From assembly GCA_020630145.1 (NCBI GenBank), contig JAHDBX010000020.1, positions 4,859 through 12,087 on the forward strand: DNA of 7,229 bases, read 5' to 3'. Source of the stretch: Gammaproteobacteria bacterium. Its GTDB lineage: Bacteria > Pseudomonadota > Gammaproteobacteria > HTCC5015. The number at the start of each line of letters is the position of its first letter. Position 1 is the stretch's first letter. The notes below the pieces were generated by a model. The model searched no databases. It had not been told where the DNA came from and saw nothing but the letters and a program-made list of their open reading frames with translations. Made by a program: the position numbers and the translations under genes. This document shows, one piece after another, positions 1-7,229 of this stretch.

Positions 1-111
1 AGTGCGGCTGACTTATTGAAGAAAATTAACGATAGCGGCGACTACAACGATGAAATCAAATCAGGGCTGAAAGCAGTTCTTGAAGATTTCAAAAAGAATG
101 GCGTTTACTAA
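1..111 (+). CDS. atpA: ATP synthase F1 subunit alpha, C-terminal end (partial)
   Basis: Frame 1 is open from the first base to a TAA at 109-111 and encodes the last 36 residues of a protein whose start lies upstream of the window. The residues include [13 protein letters not shown] and end in FKKNGVY. This resembles the C-terminal end of gammaproteobacterial AtpA, which has a conserved YNDEI segment in its C-terminal helical domain. AtpA is the non-catalytic nucleotide-binding subunit of the F1 hexamer. The gene lies 15 bases upstream of atpG, as expected within an atp operon. Assignment rests on this short tail plus the gene order. The nucleotide-binding domain is not in the window. Confidence 0.93.
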   Translation, partial: SAADLLKKINDSGDYNDEIKSGLKAVLEDFKKNGVY

Positions 112-126
112 TAAAGGCATTATGTA

Positions 127-993
127 ATGGCAGTCGGTAAAGAGATCCGCAACCAGATCGGCAGTGTAAAAAATACACAGAAGATCACTAAAGCAATGCA
201 ATTGGTTGCAGCAAGTAAAATGCGTAAAGCACAAGAGCGTATGGAGGCATCAAAGCCCTATGCGGAAAAAATTCGTGCAATCGTAGGTCACTTGTCGCAA
301 GCGCATTCTGAGTATCATCATCCTTATTTGCAAGAGATTGCCGATGAAGATGTAAAACGCGTAGGCTATATCATCGTGTCAACGGATCGCGGTTTATGCG
401 GCGGTTTAAACATTAACTTGTTTAAGCGTGCGGTAAGCAGCATTAAAGAATGGCAAGAAAAAGATGTTGAAGCAGACGTTGCGTTAATTGGTCGTAAAGC
501 GGGCGCTTTCTTTAGTCGTTTCCCTAACATTGCTGCTAAAGCGGCAGACTTGGGTGATTCGCCTAGAATGGAAGAGCTGCTTGGTTCAATCAAAGTGATG
601 CTGGATGCTTATGATGAAGGCAAAATTCAACGTTTGTACATTGTACAAAATGAATTTATTAATACGATGACGCAAGAAGCTGAAGTTATGCAGTTATTGC
701 CCGTTGAGCCTAAGCATGAAAGCGAAATAGAGTATCACTGGGATTATATATACGAGCCAGAAGCACCGGTTGTATTAGATACTTTATTAAAGCGTTATAC
801 CGAATCATTGGTATATCAAGCCGTAGTAGAAAACGTAGCCTGTGAAATGGCTGCTCGTATGGTAGCGATGAAGAGCGCCACAGATAATGCTGGTGACTTA
901 ATTAAACAGCTTCAATTGGTATATAACAAAGCCCGTCAAGCAGCGATTACGCAAGAGCTTGGTGAAATTGTTGCTGGCGCAGCCGCCGTTTAG
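127..993 (+). CDS. atpG: ATP synthase F1 subunit gamma
   Basis: This is the central rotor shaft of F1, coupling proton flow through Fo to conformational change in the alpha/beta hexamer on the cytoplasmic side of the inner membrane. The product is 288 residues, about the usual length of around 287. The N-terminal coiled-coil helix carries [20 protein letters not shown]. The Rossmann-like middle contains [11 protein letters not shown] (residues 85-95), a family signature. The C-terminal helix starts at about residue 233 ([20 protein letters not shown]) and ends in [13 protein letters not shown]. The N- and C-terminal helices form the asymmetric shaft. The start has an AAAGG Shine-Dalgarno at 113-117, nine bases upstream. 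An ATG-TAA start-stop pair at 122-127 precedes it and shares one base with the real ATG. It is cotranscribed between atpA (15-base gap) and atpD (53-base AT-rich gap). No defects are seen. Confidence 0.98.
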   Translation: MAVGKEIRNQIGSVKNTQKITKAMQLVAASKMRKAQERMEASKPYAEKIRAIVGHLSQAHSEYHHPYLQEIADEDVKRVGYIIVSTDRGLCGGLNINLFKRAVSSIKEWQEKDVEADVALIGRKAGAFFSRFPNIAAKAADLGDSPRMEELLGSIKVMLDAYDEGKIQRLYIVQNEFINTMTQEAEVMQLLPVEPKHESEIEYHWDYIYEPEAPVVLDTLLKRYTESLVYQAVVENVACEMAARMVAMKSATDNAGDLIKQLQLVYNKARQAAITQELGEIVAGAAAV

Positions 994-1019
994 AAAAGAT
1001 TTTTTAGAATTTAGATTAA

Positions 1020-2422
<1,403 letters not shown>

Positions 2423-2423
<1 letters not shown>

Positions 2424-2549
2424 TTTGATGGGCTCTTTTGCTCGATAACTTCGTTGCGAAAGAGTCTGAAAATGCTTATCTACTATAAGTAGAATCCGCT
2501 TTTCAGACTCTTTCGCGCCTCGTTCTCAAACAAAATCGCCACATCAAAA
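2423..2549. repeat. Palindromic MITE-like or hairpin element in the atpD-atpC gap
   Basis: An imperfect palindrome is centred on base 2486. From outside in, its symmetric parts are: a 7-bp terminal inverted repeat TTTGATG (2424-2430) with CATCAAA (2542-2548); about 25 poorly paired positions; a perfect 17-bp stem GCGAAAGAGTCTGAAAA (2456-2472) with its complement at 2500-2516; six unpaired positions; and a 6-bp stem TCTACT (2479-2484) with AGTAGA (2488-2493) around the loop ATA. TA occurs on both outer sides (2421-2422 and 2550-2551), as would follow insertion by a TA-targeting (IS630/mariner-type) transposase. It has no coding capacity. There is no T-run after the stem, so it does not look like an intrinsic terminator. 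Palindrome and symmetry are seen directly. Mobile origin is inferred. The alternative is a resident RNA processing or attenuation hairpin. Confidence 0.6.
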
Positions 2550-2566
2550 TAAGTAGTAAGGTTTAT

Positions 2567-2593
2567 ATGGCTTCTCATTTTTATCGTGAGTAG
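2567..2593 (+). other. Possible eight-codon leader ORF upstream of atpC
   Basis: ATG at 2567 opens a short frame reading MASHFYRE and stops at TAG 2591-2593. It has a reasonable Shine-Dalgarno, TAAGG at 2557-2561, five bases upstream, which looks better than the TAGG before atpC. It lies between the palindromic element and atpC and is not in the atpC frame (92 bases from start to start). It could be a translated leader, a remnant of an older atpC start, or chance. Nothing in the peptide suggests a function. The remaining bases up to 2658 show no gene, clear promoter or strong repeat. Confidence 0.2.
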
Positions 2594-2658
2594 CTAAAAA
2601 ATTAAGAAGTCTTATTAACACGGCTTCGTAACTAGAAATAACAAATAATAGGTTAAGT

Positions 2659-3081
2659 ATGGCCACCACAATGCAAGTAGAAATCGTTAGTGCAGAGAAA
2701 GCAATTTTTTCAGGTGAAGCTGAAATGTTGGTTGCGCCTACTGTTGATGGTGAAATCGGTATCATGCCGCGTCATACTCAAGTACTTGCTCAGCTGGGTG
2801 CGGGTGAAGTGCGCCTGAAGTTACCTAATCAAACGGAAGAAGAAGCTATTTTTGTTGCTGGTGGTATATTGGAAGTACAACCGCATATAGTAACCGTACT
2901 ATCTGATACGGCTGAACGTGCTGCTGACCTTGATGAAGCCGCTGCTTTAGAGGCAAAACAGCGCGCAGAAGACGCAATGGCAGATCAAGACGGTAAAATG
3001 GATTTAGCTAAAGTACAGGTTGAGCTAGCTGAAGCTGTAGCTCGTTTGCAGTTAATTGAAAAATTGAAGCAACGTCGATAG
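2659..3081 (+). CDS. atpC: ATP synthase F1 subunit epsilon
   Basis: Epsilon sits in the central stalk with gamma, links F1 to the c-ring, and inhibits ATP hydrolysis through its mobile C-terminal helices. The product is 140 residues, typical for the family. The N-terminal beta-sandwich (about 1-87) has VEIVSAEKAIFSGEA, GEIGIMPRHTQVL and GGILEVQPHIVTVLSDTA. The C-terminal helical hairpin (about 90-138) begins DLDEAAALEAKQRAEDA. An in-frame stop at 2629-2631 limits the start. ATG 2659 has only a weak TAGG Shine-Dalgarno (2649-2652). The codon at 2671 is a possible but less likely alternative start. The 235-base gap to atpD is much longer than usual for this operon, so translational coupling to atpD is unlikely. 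Reduced or separate expression would fit one epsilon per three beta, but that is inference. Confidence 0.97.
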   Translation: MATTMQVEIVSAEKAIFSGEAEMLVAPTVDGEIGIMPRHTQVLAQLGAGEVRLKLPNQTEEEAIFVAGGILEVQPHIVTVLSDTAERAADLDEAAALEAKQRAEDAMADQDGKMDLAKVQVELAEAVARLQLIEKLKQRR

Positions 3082-3082
3082 C

Positions 3083-3109
3083 GTTAAGCGTACTGCATCA
3101 CAGCTTAAC
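3083..3109 (+). terminator. Weak hairpin after atpC, possible atp operon end
   Basis: GTTAAGC at 3083-3089 is exactly complementary to GCTTAAC at 3103-3109 with a 13-base loop, starting right after the atpC stop. The stem is short and AT-rich and no proper T-run follows, so as an intrinsic terminator it would be poor. It may only slow or partly end atp transcription, leaving read-through into glmU. The downstream arm overlaps the 12-bp palindrome at 3106-3117, so the two structures may be alternatives. Confidence 0.22.
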
Positions 3110-3117
3110 AATTGTTA
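3106..3117. promoter_or_regulatory. 12-bp palindrome overlapping the glmU -35 box (possible operator)
   Basis: TAACAATTGTTA is a perfect 12-bp inverted repeat. Its right half contains the proposed -35 hexamer TTGTTA (3112-3117) of the glmU promoter. A symmetric site in this position is where a dimeric repressor would compete with RNA polymerase. No regulator can be named, and AT-rich palindromes of this length do arise by chance. Confidence 0.3.
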
Positions 3118-3139
3118 GGTTTACAAATTAATCTATAAT
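3112..3139 (+). promoter_or_regulatory. Likely sigma70 promoter for glmU-glmS
   Basis: TTGTTA (3112-3117, four of six consensus bases) is followed after 16 bases by a perfect TATAAT (3134-3139). Transcription would start near 3146, giving a leader of about 38 bases before the GTG of glmU. It lies in the 102-base gap after atpC, the only gap of that size directly upstream of the glm pair. An alternative -35, TTTACA at 3120-3125, is only 8 bases from the -10 and cannot pair with it. Confidence 0.55.
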
Positions 3140-3183
3140 CGCTATTCTCGCCAACTCTTTATTTCATCTATCAGGGTCAAGGC

Positions 3184-4557
3184 GTGCCAAAAAAAGTTAA
3201 TATAGTCATTCTAGCTGCGGGTAAAGGCACTCGCATGCGTTCATCTCTACCTAAAGTTTTACATTCATTAAGCCATAAAACTTTATTAGGCCATGTCGTT
3301 GATACAAGCCGATCTGTAGATGCAGACAATATTTGCGTAGTTTATGGGCATGGTGGCGACCAAGTGCTTGATACTTTTAGTGGGCAAGATGATGTAGCTT
3401 GGGCAGAACAAAAAGAGCAACTTGGTACAGGGCACGCATTAAAAGTTGCTATACCTAAGCTTGAAAAAGAAGGTGTAACCCTGGTTTTATATGGGGATGT
3501 GCCATTAACCCGAAAAGAAACCCTAGAAAAGCTGATCGCAGATTGTGGTGAGAATAGTATTGCTTTACTAACAGCCAAAGTGGCTGATCCGACGGGTTAT
3601 GGTCGAATTGTGCGTGATTCTTCAGCTAAGGTAACAGCTATTGTTGAGCATAAAGATGCAAATGCTGAGCAACTCAAAATCGATGAAATTAATACAGGCA
3701 TACTTGCTTTGCCTGCTGGCAAGATAGAGAAATGGGTTAATGCCTTTAGCAATGATAATGCTCAGGGCGAGTATTATTTAACTGATGTAATAGAGCTTGC
3801 TGTTAATGAAGGTTGTAGTGTTAATACAACGTGTGTAGATGATTTTTATGAAACATTAGGTGTAAATAGTCGCCAGCAATTGGCTGAATTAGAGCGTTAC
3901 TACCAGTTGCAAGAAGCAGAAAAACTTATGGCTGCAGGTGTAACCTTGCGTGACCCTGCCAGGCTTGATGTAAGAGGAAGTGTAACGGTTGGTCAGGATA
4001 GCATTATAGATGTGAATGTTATTTTTGAAGGCGATTGTGAAATTGGTGCAAATGTAAATATAGGTGCGAATTGTCATTTTAAAAATGCCAAAATAGGCGC
4101 TAATACAACAATTTTAGCTAACTCAATTATTGAAGATTCATCAATTGGCGAGTATGCCAATATAGGCCCTTATGCACGTTTACGTCCGGGCACAGATCTT
4201 GCTGATAAGACCAAGGTTGGTAATTTTGTAGAAATAAAAAATGCCAATATAGATGTAGGTAGTAAGGTAAATCACTTAAGTTATGTAGGTGATGCAAAAG
4301 TAGGAAAAGGCGTAAATATAGGTGCTGGGAGCATTACTTGCAATTATGATGGTGTGAATAAGCACCAAACCGTCATAGAAGACAAATGCTTTATTGGTTC
4401 AAACTCTGCTTTAGTTGCACCAGTTAAAATTGCCAAAGGTTCAACAGTTGGTGCAGGTTCGACAATTACTGTCAGTACTGACGAAGAAACATTAACCGTA
4501 GCGCGTGCGAAACAACGTGCTATTAAAGGTTGGAAACGACCTGTAAAGAAAAAATAA
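3184..4557 (+). CDS. glmU: Bifunctional UDP-GlcNAc pyrophosphorylase / GlcN-1-P acetyltransferase
   Basis: GlmU acetylates glucosamine-1-phosphate with acetyl-CoA and then couples the product to UTP, giving UDP-N-acetylglucosamine for peptidoglycan and lipopolysaccharide in the cytoplasm. The 457-residue length is normal. The N-terminal uridyltransferase domain (about 1-230) shows LAAGKGTRM (10-18) with LPK (Lys24), QLGTGHA (79-85), YGDVPL with metal-binding Asp105, GYGRIVR (138-144), EHKD (155-158), NTG (170-172) and Asn228. A linker helix leads to a left-handed beta-helix acetyltransferase domain (about 251-457) made of isoleucine-patch hexapeptides such as IGANVNIGAN. It carries the catalytic-type His364 in NHLSYVGD and CNYDG (386-390). 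The start is GTG, chosen because AGGG (3173-3176) lies seven bases upstream and the N-terminus fits the family. It is followed 12 bases later by glmS. Both active sites appear intact. Confidence 0.98.
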   Translation: MPKKVNIVILAAGKGTRMRSSLPKVLHSLSHKTLLGHVVDTSRSVDADNICVVYGHGGDQVLDTFSGQDDVAWAEQKEQLGTGHALKVAIPKLEKEGVTLVLYGDVPLTRKETLEKLIADCGENSIALLTAKVADPTGYGRIVRDSSAKVTAIVEHKDANAEQLKIDEINTGILALPAGKIEKWVNAFSNDNAQGEYYLTDVIELAVNEGCSVNTTCVDDFYETLGVNSRQQLAELERYYQLQEAEKLMAAGVTLRDPARLDVRGSVTVGQDSIIDVNVIFEGDCEIGANVNIGANCHFKNAKIGANTTILANSIIEDSSIGEYANIGPYARLRPGTDLADKTKVGNFVEIKNANIDVGSKVNHLSYVGDAKVGKGVNIGAGSITCNYDGVNKHQTVIEDKCFIGSNSALVAPVKIAKGSTVGAGSTITVSTDEETLTVARAKQRAIKGWKRPVKKK

Positions 4558-4569
4558 TAGGAAATCATT

Positions 4570-6405
4570 ATGTGTGGAATAGTAGGCGCAATCAGTGAAC
4601 GTAATGTAGCGCATATATTAATAGAAGGCCTTAAGCGTCTGGAGTATCGAGGTTACGACTCAGCTGGCCTTGCTATAGTTGATAATAAACAAACTTTAAA
4701 TCGTGCGCGTACACTTGGCAAAGTCGCTGAGCTAGAAAAAGAATATGAAAGCGCTCCTTTTTTGGGTGAATGCGGTATTGCTCATACACGCTGGGCAACA
4801 CACGGTGTGCCATCGGTGGCTAATGCTCATCCACATATGTCTAATGACCGCGTCGCGGTTGTTCACAATGGTATTATTGAAAATTACGAAGAGTTACGTG
4901 AGCAATTAAGAGCAAAAGGCTATAACTTTACGTCCGAAACGGATACCGAAGTAATCGTACATTTAATTGATTCACATATAGATAGTACGGACTCTTTGTA
5001 TGATGCGGTTAAAAAGTCAGTTGAAGAATTGGAAGGTGCTTATGCACTTGGTGTGATTCGTAAAAATAACGATGGCGAAATAGTCACTTGTAGAAACGGT
5101 AGTCCTTTAGTTATTGGTATGGGCTTTGAAGAGCATTTTATTGCTTCTGATGTGCATGCGCTACTACCTGTTACACAGCGTTTTATCTTTTTAGAAGAAG
5201 ATGATATTGCCGTAGTCACAAAGCAAAAAGTCACCATTTATGATCACTCAGGAAAAGAAGTAAAGCGTCAAGAAAAACTGTCTGAATTAAGTGGAGATGC
5301 AGTAGGCAAAGGTGAATATAAGCACTATATGCTGAAAGAAATTTATGAGCAGCCAGAGTGTATAGCAAATACTTTAGAAGGTCGCTTGGGTGAAGAAGGC
5401 ATATTACCTGGCATCTTTGGCAGTAAGTGCGATAGCATTCTTGCTGAAGTAAAAAACGTCACCATTATTGCTTGTGGTACCAGTTATCACTCAGCCAGTA
5501 TTGCAAAGTACTGGATAGAAAAGCTTGCTGAAATTCCTTGTTCGGTAGAGATTGCAAGTGAGTTTCGTTATCGCAAAATTGTTGTGCCTGAAAAAGCCTT
5601 ATTTGTCACTATTTCACAGTCTGGTGAAACAGCTGACACCATGGCTGCATTAAACTTTGCTAAAGAAAAAGGCTACTTTGCAAGTTTATCTATTTGTAAT
5701 GTGCCTGAAAGTTCTTTGGTGCGTGAATCAGATATGGCTTTGATGACCCGTGCAGGTCCTGAGATTGGTGTCGCATCAACAAAAGCATTTACTACACAGT
5801 TAGTTGCACTTTATATTTTGACACTAAGTTTGGCTAAACATACTCAGCCAGACAATAAAGAAATACAAAAACAAGGTGTGGCAGATTTAAAACATTTACC
5901 CGCTTTAATTGCAAATGTTTTAAAGTTAGACGAAAAAATTAAAAAAGTATCAGAAGACTTTATTGATAAGCACCATACCTTATTTTTGGGGCGAGGCACG
6001 ATTTACCCCGTTGCATTAGAAGGCGCGCTTAAGTTAAAAGAAATTTCGTATATACATGCTGAAGGTTATCCTGCTGGTGAGTTGAAGCACGGACCATTAG
6101 CACTGGTTGATGCAGATATGCCAGTCGTAGCTGTTGCACCTAATAATGAGTTGATGGACAAGCTGAAATCTAATCTGCAGGAAGTTGCGGCTCGTGGTGG
6201 TCAGCTCTATGTGTTTGCAGATAAGGCTTTTCATTATGAAGCTGAAGATGGCATTAAAATTATTGAAGTGCCGCATTGTTCAAATGAAATGGCGCCAATT
6301 GTATTTACCGTGCCATTACAAATTCTGTCATATCATGTTGCGGTAATGCGCGGTACCGATGTTGACCAGCCACGTAATTTGGCGAAGTCAGTAACCGTTG
6401 AATAA
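4570..6405 (+). CDS. glmS: Glutamine--fructose-6-phosphate aminotransferase (isomerising)
   Basis: GlmS makes glucosamine-6-phosphate from fructose-6-phosphate and glutamine, the committed step to UDP-GlcNAc. The product is 611 residues (E. coli has 609). The N-terminal class II glutaminase domain (about 1-240) begins MCGIVGA. Cys2 becomes the nucleophile after Met removal. Other glutaminase motifs are HTRWATHG (72-79), NGIIENY (100-106) and SETDTE (122-127). Two SIS sugar-isomerase domains follow: CGTSYHS from Cys302, SQSGET at 349-354, and AGELKHGP with the key His507. The C-terminus is DQPRNLAKSVTVE, the conserved lid end. AGGA at 4559-4562 is seven bases before the ATG. With a 12-base gap it is almost certainly cotranscribed with glmU. 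Many gammaproteobacteria control glmS post-transcriptionally by small RNAs, but no such site is evident in the gap or downstream. Confidence 0.99.
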   Translation: MCGIVGAISERNVAHILIEGLKRLEYRGYDSAGLAIVDNKQTLNRARTLGKVAELEKEYESAPFLGECGIAHTRWATHGVPSVANAHPHMSNDRVAVVHNGIIENYEELREQLRAKGYNFTSETDTEVIVHLIDSHIDSTDSLYDAVKKSVEELEGAYALGVIRKNNDGEIVTCRNGSPLVIGMGFEEHFIASDVHALLPVTQRFIFLEEDDIAVVTKQKVTIYDHSGKEVKRQEKLSELSGDAVGKGEYKHYMLKEIYEQPECIANTLEGRLGEEGILPGIFGSKCDSILAEVKNVTIIACGTSYHSASIAKYWIEKLAEIPCSVEIASEFRYRKIVVPEKALFVTISQSGETADTMAALNFAKEKGYFASLSICNVPESSLVRESDMALMTRAGPEIGVASTKAFTTQLVALYILTLSLAKHTQPDNKEIQKQGVADLKHLPALIANVLKLDEKIKKVSEDFIDKHHTLFLGRGTIYPVALEGALKLKEISYIHAEGYPAGELKHGPLALVDADMPVVAVAPNNELMDKLKSNLQEVAARGGQLYVFADKAFHYEAEDGIKIIEVPHCSNEMAPIVFTVPLQILSYHVAVMRGTDVDQPRNLAKSVTVE

Positions 6406-6434
6406 AACGTCTTAAAGAGAAATATTGGACAAGT

Positions 6435-6467
6435 AAAAAAGCCGCTATGAAAGCGGCTTTTATTTTT
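6435..6467. terminator. Bidirectional intrinsic terminator between convergent genes
   Basis: A-run 6435-6440, stem GCCGCT (6441-6446), loop ATGAA, stem AGCGGC (6452-6457), then TTTTATTTTT (6458-6467). The six GC-rich pairs extend by four A-T pairs. The T-rich tail serves the glmS transcript. On the other strand the upstream A-run becomes a U-run and would end the minus-strand gene that stops at 6509. Location between two converging genes supports the call. Confidence 0.92.
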
Positions 6468-6508
6468 ATCAAATAAAAGAAACAAACGTCTCTAATTTAA
6501 ATGGTTAA

Positions 6509-7229
6509 CTAATATTGTTTATTTCGTCTTACAAAAAAACTTAATACAAATAATATTAACAGCCAGATTACACCTGTTGAGCCCGACCCCCTTGACCTTT
6601 GGACAACCGGATTATTTGCAGTATCCACTTGATCAGTATCCAGGAAATCCGGTACACCGTCTTGATCAGAGTCTGGGCAATTCATACTGGCTTGCGCACT
6701 AAAGACTGGACACTCATTTAAGTCAGATACGCCATCGCTGTCTGAATCGCCAGACATATCCGCTGTTGCGGCAGTGTTGTCTTGGTCCGCATCGAATATA
6801 TCCGGTATATCATCCGCGTCTGCACTGGGGTTAGCTTCGCTATATAAGGTCGCAATGATACCGTCGTCATAACCATCACCATCGGCATCTACATTCGTTG
6901 CGCCAGTGACTGCTGAGTGATTGAAATCATAACTATCATCAATACCATCACCATCGGTATCTATGCCAGATAAAGTAATGGTTAATGGCGTGTCTTGATC
7001 ATCGCTCGTTCCATCGTTATCACTGTCAGTATCTAGGTGGTTGGGAACACCATCACCATCGATATCGCTAGGCATACGATCATCAATACCGTCCATATTG
7101 GCATCGACGCGCGCAGTATCTGAAGGGTCATCTATATCAAGGCCATTGCCAATGCCATCGTTATCGGTGTCCAGTAAGGCAAAGGCTTCGACAATATCCG
7201 GAATATTATCATTATCAGAATCGGCATCC
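6509..7229 (-). CDS. Thrombospondin type 3-like calcium-binding repeat protein with GlyGly-CTERM-like tail (partial)
   Basis: The minus-strand frame ends at TAA 6509-6511 and stays open to the window edge (about 239 residues seen), so the 5' end is missing. The ATG at 7094-7096 is internal, because matching repeats continue upstream of it. About ten Asp-rich repeats of the DxDxDGxxD kind are visible, e.g. DIDGDGVPNHLD, DTDGDGIDD, DADGDGYDDG, DSDQDGVPDFLDTD. These are thrombospondin type 3-like calcium-binding loops. Two cysteines (NECP and NCPD) flank a short non-repeat insert near the end. The tail has RSRGSGSTG, a hydrophobic stretch VIWLLILFVLSFFV, then RRNKQY. This matches the layout of the GlyGly-CTERM sorting signal cut by rhombosortase, usually in type II secretors, with GSGS in place of GG. 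It is therefore likely exported and surface-attached or released. The specific function is unknown. It converges on glmS and is unrelated to it. Confidence 0.85.
   Translation of the reverse strand, partial: DADSDNDNIPDIVEAFALLDTDNDGIGNGLDIDDPSDTARVDANMDGIDDRMPSDIDGDGVPNHLDTDSDNDGTSDDQDTPLTITLSGIDTDGDGIDDSYDFNHSAVTGATNVDADGDGYDDGIIATLYSEANPSADADDIPDIFDADQDNTAATADMSGDSDSDGVSDLNECPVFSAQASMNCPDSDQDGVPDFLDTDQVDTANNPVVQRSRGSGSTGVIWLLILFVLSFFVRRNKQY

Noticed and set aside
366..593. Open minus-strand frames opposite atpG, atpD, glmU and glmS (e.g. 366-593, 1462-1680, 1918-2133, 3342-3578, 4344-4568)
   Set aside because: They lie opposite strongly conserved genes, have no recognisable domains, and look like by-products of codon use on the coding strand.
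2456..2516. The 17-bp hairpin as a rho-independent terminator after atpD
   Set aside because: The right arm is followed by GCCTCGTTCTC with no T-run, and atpC lies downstream in the same operon.
2485..2556. Direct repeat ATAAGTAG (2485-2492 and 2549-2556) as an attachment or duplication site
   Set aside because: The first copy lies in the loop and inner stem of the palindrome, so its position does not fit a target duplication. Short enough to be chance.
3120..3139. TTTACA with TATAAT as a promoter pair
   Set aside because: The spacer is only 8 bases, too short for sigma70. TTGTTA at 3112-3117 gives 16.
4558..4569. A glmS ribozyme or riboswitch upstream of glmS
   Set aside because: Only 12 bases separate glmU and glmS, leaving no room. 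The ribozyme is known mainly from Gram-positive bacteria.
6405..6491. Direct repeat AAACGTCT (6405-6412 and 6484-6491) around the terminator as an insertion footprint
   Set aside because: Eight bases in AT-rich intergenic DNA with only an ordinary terminator between them. No inverted ends or coding content.
7094..7096. ATG on the minus strand as the start of the calcium-repeat gene
   Set aside because: The frame stays open for 44 more codons to the window edge and encodes more repeats of the same kind (DADSDNDN, DTDNDG), so this Met is internal.

Overview
The window is a housekeeping stretch of what looks like a gammaproteobacterial chromosome, fairly AT-rich. The F1 subunits closely resemble those of Escherichia coli as I know them. 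The order atpA-atpG-atpD-atpC followed by glmU-glmS is the classical arrangement in that class. The last gene encodes a calcium-binding repeat protein with a GlyGly-CTERM-like tail, a type I associate mainly with aquatic gammaproteobacteria. No genus can be named from this sequence alone.

Layout: positions 1-111 hold the 3' end of atpA (alpha). Complete atpG (gamma, 127-993) and atpD (beta, 1047-2423) follow. An unusually long 235-base gap then separates atpD from atpC (epsilon, 2659-3081). This gap holds a roughly 127-base imperfect palindrome centred on base 2486, with a perfect 17-bp stem, terminal inverted repeats and a TA on each side. It looks like a small non-coding insertion (MITE-like) or a strong RNA hairpin inside the ATP synthase operon. 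Between it and atpC is a very short ORF (2567-2593) with a better Shine-Dalgarno sequence than atpC itself.

A likely sigma70 promoter lies after atpC (TTGTTA, 16 bp, TATAAT), with a 12-bp perfect palindrome over its -35 box. It would drive glmU (3184-4557, GTG start) and glmS (4570-6405), which are 12 bases apart. GlmS makes glucosamine-6-phosphate. After isomerisation by GlmM, which is not in this window, GlmU acetylates and uridylates the product to UDP-N-acetylglucosamine for peptidoglycan and lipopolysaccharide. A bidirectional intrinsic terminator (about 6435-6467) separates glmS from a convergent minus-strand gene.

That last gene (6509 to the window edge, minus strand) encodes the C-terminal part of a thrombospondin type 3-like, Asp-rich protein ending in a Gly/Ser-rich, hydrophobic, Arg-containing sorting tail. 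Its frame stays open to the window edge, so its true N-terminus lies outside. I found no evidence of an entirely new system. The most unusual element is the palindrome inside the atp operon.
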